From Coriobacteriales bacterium (GTDB taxonomy: Bacteria; Actinomycetota; Coriobacteriia; Coriobacteriales; UBA8131): 6,154 nt of DNA. The notes below the pieces were generated by a model, which saw only the letters and a list, made by a program, of their open reading frames with translations, was not told the DNA's origin and did no database searches. The stretch spans positions 1 to 6,154 of the forward strand of contig JAISPK010000037.1 in NCBI GenBank assembly GCA_031274985.1, read 5' to 3'. Below, piece after piece: positions 5,487 through 6,154 of this stretch. Within the stretch, counting starts at the first letter, position 1. Each line of letters opens with the position of its first letter. The position numbers were made by a program, and so were the translations under genes.

Positions 5487-5918
5487 CTACGGCGTTGACT
5501 TGCGGTGTTTTCGCACTGCAAGGAGATGCTTGAGTGCATAGACGGGCCGATGCCAGAGCATACGCGGACCGGCGTAGCGCATTGCGACGATAATGGCCTC
5601 ACGTTGTTCATCGCTGTAGCAGTGAACTGAGCAGAACTGGCAGAAGGTTTTTGTTCGGGTCAGAAGAAAGGGGCACTGTTCGTTTTTGAGAACCGTGTAC
5701 TCCTGTAGCTGCGTGCAGGCAGGGCAGAGCGCGGCACCGCCTCGCTCGTGCTTTCCCTTGCAGTGTATACCGATCATCAGGTCGATGATCTCTTGTTCCT
5801 TGGCGAGACAGGCGCGCTGCTCGCTCGTGAGACTGTTGTTAAGACAGGGCGGCATTCGTACGTTAATAGTCGCACCCGCACGCTCATCGTGCGAATACCC
5901 GGTAGCAGTGTTTTGCAT
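5487..5918 (-). CDS. ygbA: YgbA-like Cys-rich protein ('nitrous oxide-stimulated promoter' family)
   Basis: A 143-aa protein whose residues 40-137 match the YgbA family. E. coli ygbA belongs to the NO-responsive NsrR regulon and has been linked to nitrosative stress; its biochemical role is not settled. Conserved Cys are at 53 (IHCKGKH), 65 and 68 (CPAC), 82 (CPF), and 93, 96, 100 (C-x2-C-x3-C in FCQFCSVHCY), suggesting Zn or Fe-S binding. The diagnostic C-terminal block MRYAGPRMLWHRPVYALKHLL spans 113-133. About 40 N-terminal residues extend beyond the family core, with two more Cys (25, 37). I chose ATG at 5918 because GAGG lies 6 nt upstream; ATG codons at 5930 and 5933 and a TTG at 5948 have no good site. 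Transcribed divergently from the gene at 6036 and convergent with the YbjQ gene. Confidence 0.85.
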   Translation of the reverse strand: MQNTATGYSHDERAGATINVRMPPCLNNSLTSEQRACLAKEQEIIDLMIGIHCKGKHERGGAALCPACTQLQEYTVLKNEQCPFLLTRTKTFCQFCSVHCYSDEQREAIIVAMRYAGPRMLWHRPVYALKHLLAVRKHRKSTP

Positions 5919-5922
5919 GTAG

Positions 5923-5928
5923 CACCTC
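5923..5928 (-). promoter_or_regulatory. Ribosome binding site deciding the YgbA-like start
   Basis: GAGGTG on the minus strand lies just upstream of the ATG at 5918, 6 nt from its GAGG core. Starting at 5930 or 5933 would put this site inside the gene. Confidence 0.6.
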
Positions 5929-5951
5929 ATCATTCTTTGCCAACACAAACC

Positions 5952-5980
5952 AGTTTACGCGTGAGCATTGCGCAATGCAA
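5952..5980 (-). promoter_or_regulatory. Candidate promoter of the YgbA-like gene
   Basis: On the minus strand TTGCAT (5975-5980, 3 of 6 to the -35 consensus) and TAAACT (5952-5957, 4 of 6 to -10) are exactly 17 bp apart, about 35 bp before the ATG at 5918. The 14-bp palindrome at 5965-5978 lies in the spacer and overlaps the -35, so a bound protein would block it. Confidence 0.35.
5965..5978. promoter_or_regulatory. Perfect 14-bp palindrome, candidate operator between divergent genes
   Basis: GCATTGCGCAATGC is its own reverse complement. It lies between the YgbA-like gene and the plus-strand gene at 6036, within the predicted minus-strand promoter and just upstream of the predicted plus-strand -35. 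The GCAT arms recall part of NsrR-type sites (AAGATGCATTT-like), but the core TTGCGCAA does not fit, so the regulator is unknown. Confidence 0.5.
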
Positions 5981-5982
5981 AC

Positions 5983-6011
5983 ACGACAGACCTGGATAAA
6001 TGGCATATGAT
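5983..6011 (+). promoter_or_regulatory. Candidate promoter of the gene at 6036
   Basis: ACGACA (5983-5988, 4 of 6) and TATGAT (6006-6011, 5 of 6) are 17 bp apart, giving an expected start near 6018 and a leader of about 18 bases before the ATG. Confidence 0.45.
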
Positions 6012-6035
6012 AAGCAAAACGGTAAGGAGTTTTCT

Positions 6036-6154
6036 ATGATCATTCCAGAGCTGAAGGATTCAAGCCAGCCCTATAAGGGCCCGCTCGTCACCATCAGGGT
6101 CGACACGCTCACCAGAGGAGACAGCGCCACATTTATGCGCGAAATAGCCGTGGC
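6036..6154 (+). CDS. Partial CDS, N-terminus only; possibly a Nudix hydrolase (ADP-ribose pyrophosphatase-like)
   Basis: The first 39 codons of a gene that continues past the window edge. ATG at 6036 has a strong AAGGAGT site (AGGAG at 6025-6029, 6 nt away). The visible residues include QPYKGPLVTIRVDTLTRGDS, then ATFMREIAV. This layout (Y-x-G, a strand ending in RVDT, a turn, then RE followed by a hydrophobic strand) resembles the N-terminal domain of ADP-ribose pyrophosphatases before the Nudix box. The Nudix box itself would lie outside the window, so the family call is a guess; that a gene starts here is well supported. Confidence 0.6.
   Translation, partial: MIIPELKDSSQPYKGPLVTIRVDTLTRGDSATFMREIAV

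Noticed and set aside
5919..5948. Longer YgbA-like protein from TTG at 5948 or ATG at 5933 or 5930
   Set aside because: No good ribosome binding site precedes them, while GAGGTG is well placed for the ATG at 5918.

Overview
The window reads as bacterial chromosome of moderately high GC (mid-to-high 50s % by eye) with short intergenic gaps, several GTG starts and clear Shine-Dalgarno sites. The gene families (an oxygen-sensitive radical SAM/SPASM enzyme of the NirJ/Ahb type, DUF4491, a YgbA-like NO-stress protein, an atypical MoaE) suggest an anaerobe or facultative anaerobe, perhaps of the Coriobacteriia. No rRNA or other marker gene is present, so the taxon is only a guess.

Region 1 (1-224) is intergenic. 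It carries tandem 78-bp hairpin repeats on an 85-bp period and part of a further copy at the left edge.

Region 2 (225-4094, minus strand) is a compact four-gene operon. In transcription order it holds a radical SAM/SPASM protein resembling tetrapyrrole-modifying NirJ2/AhbD enzymes, a lipoprotein solute-binding protein, a FecCD-type permease and a FecE/FepC-type ATPase. Gaps are 17 bp, 24 bp and an 8-bp overlap. The last three genes form a complete importer for an iron chelate, heme or corrinoid. The enzyme at the head of the operon suggests that the imported compound, or its product, is chemically modified in the cytoplasm (inference).

Region 3 (4095-4291) is an AT-rich divergent control region. 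It holds a perfect 12-bp palindrome inside a wider inverted repeat, and an FNR-like box (TTGAC-N4-ATCAA).

Region 4 (4292-5413, plus strand) encodes an unusual in-frame fusion of a DUF4491 membrane domain to a MoaE-like (molybdopterin synthase large subunit) domain, followed by a YbjQ/UPF0145 protein with a Pro/Ala tail.

Region 5 (5414-6154) has a short convergent gap with a hairpin and an 11-bp tandem repeat. It continues with a minus-strand YgbA-like gene (Cys-rich, 'nitrous oxide-stimulated promoter' family), a divergent promoter region with a perfect 14-bp palindrome, and the start of a plus-strand gene that runs off the window, possibly a Nudix hydrolase.

Taken together, an anaerobic or nitrosative-stress, heme/iron and molybdenum-cofactor theme is suggested. 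The most novel items are the DUF4491-MoaE fusion and the pairing of the radical SAM enzyme with the importer.
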